From positions 930,001 to 994,000 of the forward strand of contig NZ_JADQDK010000001.1 in NCBI RefSeq assembly GCF_019263705.2: 64,000 nucleotides of DNA, written 5' to 3'. Within the stretch, counting starts at the first letter, position 1; the number at the start of each line of letters is the position of its first letter. The position numbers were made by a program, and so were the translations under genes. This DNA comes from Pseudonocardia abyssalis (lineage in GTDB: Bacteria > Actinomycetota > Actinomycetes > Mycobacteriales > Pseudonocardiaceae). This document shows positions 63,449 through 64,000 of the stretch, one piece after another. Under the pieces are notes generated by a model. It was not told where the DNA came from and did not search any database. It saw only the letters and a list, made by a program, of their open reading frames with translations.

Positions 63449-63799
63449 GTGCTGAAGAAGGCTGGCATCCTCGTTGCCGCAACCGCCGCTGGTCTGCTCG
63501 CGGTGAGCCCGCTCGCCTTCGCCGGGGACAAGGGCGGCTGGGACGGCGACCACGACGGCAACAACGACCGTCAGGTCAACCGCGTCGACAACGACCGCGA
63601 CAGCTCGCAGGTGGGCCTCGTCAACGTCGGCGACGTCAACGCCCTCAACGACGTCAACGTCTGCCCGGCGATCCCCGTCGCCGCGGGCATCGGCAACATC
63701 CTGGGCATCCTGGGCTCCGGTGCGGCCGACGCCGACGCCGACGGCACCGCCGCCTGCGTCAACGACGACAGCGTGAACCAGGCGAACTTCGAGGACTGA
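63449..63799 (+). CDS. small secreted protein, rodlin/chaplin-like in character
   Basis: A 116-aa exported protein. The signal peptide LKKAGILVAATAAGLLAVSP is cleaved probably after LAFA (residue 25), giving a mature ~91-aa protein rich in Asn, Asp, Val and Gly (VGLVNVGDVNALNDVNVCPA) with two Cys (DVNVCPAIP and TAACVNDDS) and a hydrophobic IGNILGILGSGAA stretch. Size, two Cys and Asn/Gly/Val bias recall Streptomyces rodlins or chaplins, but no domain match can be claimed. GTG start with AGGAG 7 nt upstream; strong hairpins follow the stop. Confidence 0.82.
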   Translation: MLKKAGILVAATAAGLLAVSPLAFAGDKGGWDGDHDGNNDRQVNRVDNDRDSSQVGLVNVGDVNALNDVNVCPAIPVAAGIGNILGILGSGAADADADGTAACVNDDSVNQANFED

Positions 63800-63801
63800 G
63801 A

Positions 63802-63841
63802 GACTCCAGCACTGGGAGTTCAGACTCGAGCACTGCGAGTC
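63802..63841 (+). repeat. twin hairpins with identical AGCACTG loops
   Basis: Two adjacent stem-loops just after the stop: ACTCC-AGCACTG-GGAGT (63803-63819) and GACTCG-AGCACTG-CGAGTC (63823-63841). Stems differ but the 7-nt loops are the same. Confidence 0.65.
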
Positions 63842-63845
63842 GCAC

Positions 63846-63911
63846 CGGAGACGTCCGACGTCTCCGTAGTCTGACCGGGGATTCCGCGCCGGGCCGCACA
63901 TGCGGCCCGGC
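63846..63911 (+). terminator. double hairpin terminator
   Basis: CGGAGACGT-CCG-ACGTCTCCG (63846-63866) followed by an 11-bp GC-rich stem with a 2-nt loop (GCCGGGCCGCA pairing with 63901-63911). Very stable structures in tandem; no U-run. Confidence 0.75.
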
Positions 63912-63974
63912 GTGGTGCCGTTTCCGGGGTCGTCCGCGGTGGACCGCGATGATCCTCCGGTTCAGGATGGGCGC

Positions 63975-64000
63975 ATGCCCTTCTACCAGTTCACGATCCC
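63975..64000 (+). CDS. start of a gene cut by the window edge (possibly tautomerase family)
   Basis: Only nine codons are visible, reading MPFYQFTIP. A Pro directly after the initiator Met and this residue pattern resemble 4-oxalocrotonate-tautomerase-like proteins, where Pro1 is catalytic, but the fragment is too short to be sure. Confidence 0.4.

Overview
The window is very GC-rich (roughly 70-75%), gene-dense chromosomal DNA from an actinobacterium. Gene content and order suggest a Pseudonocardiales member (Pseudonocardia-like); this is inference, since no rRNA or other taxonomic marker is present. Two blocks match Mycobacterium tuberculosis gene order as I know it. dxs / RNase D / DUF3000 / hemE / hemY / hemQ / msrB / ribD-like corresponds to Rv2671-Rv2682c, and LMW-PTP / cobC / NIF3 / zinc-ribbon / phosphatase corresponds to Rv2228c-Rv2234.

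Layout. 1-3.1 kb: 3' part of dxs followed by a two-component system. 3.1-6 kb: RNase D, a LuxR-type response regulator and DUF3000 on the minus strand. 6-9.4 kb: coproporphyrin-pathway haem genes hemE-hemY-hemQ. 9.4-17 kb: acetyl-CoA synthetase, msrB, a LigD-type primase-polymerase, a repeat-bearing DUF732 membrane protein and a catalytically degenerate S33-type lipoprotein. 17-20 kb: a seven-gene Asp23/AmaP envelope-stress operon behind a SigB/SigF-like promoter. 20-24 kb: RibD-like reductase and an iron-siderophore ABC importer behind a DtxR/IdeR-type box. 24-31 kb: Uma2, PPK2, a lipoprotein, an acyl-CoA dehydrogenase, an alpha/beta hydrolase, an aldo-keto reductase and an SRPBCC-ArsR-DUF899 operon with a clear double operator. 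31-35 kb: a lipid operon (10-methyl fatty acid synthesis plus wax ester/triacylglycerol synthase). 36-44 kb: PtpA/CobC/NIF3 block, carbonic anhydrase, transporters, HAD hydrolase and rnpB.

44.3-51.2 kb is the accessory region. It lies directly downstream of rnpB and holds a frameshifted tyrosine-integrase remnant, a single ~1709-aa SF1 helicase with a Vsr/DUF559-type nuclease and a C-terminal winged-helix-like tail, the last ~130 codons of an hsdR gene, and a decapitated ketopantoate reductase gene that marks the right edge. The helicase-nuclease resembles single-gene anti-phage defence proteins and is the best candidate for an unusual system here.

52-64 kb looks like a low-oxygen/fermentation and stress neighbourhood: phosphoketolase-acetate kinase operon, Acg-type nitroreductase, tandem universal stress protein, an S4-like 60-aa protein, an FdhF/YdeP oxidoreductase, a DinB-like protein, IPP isomerase (which complements dxs), a truncated-haemoglobin pseudogene and two secreted proteins.

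Many genes have no Shine-Dalgarno sequence but carry a TANNNT-type -10 hexamer 6-8 nt before the start codon, so leaderless transcription seems common. Several divergent pairs share compact bidirectional promoters of this kind. No tRNA, rRNA, CRISPR array or intact insertion sequence was recognised.
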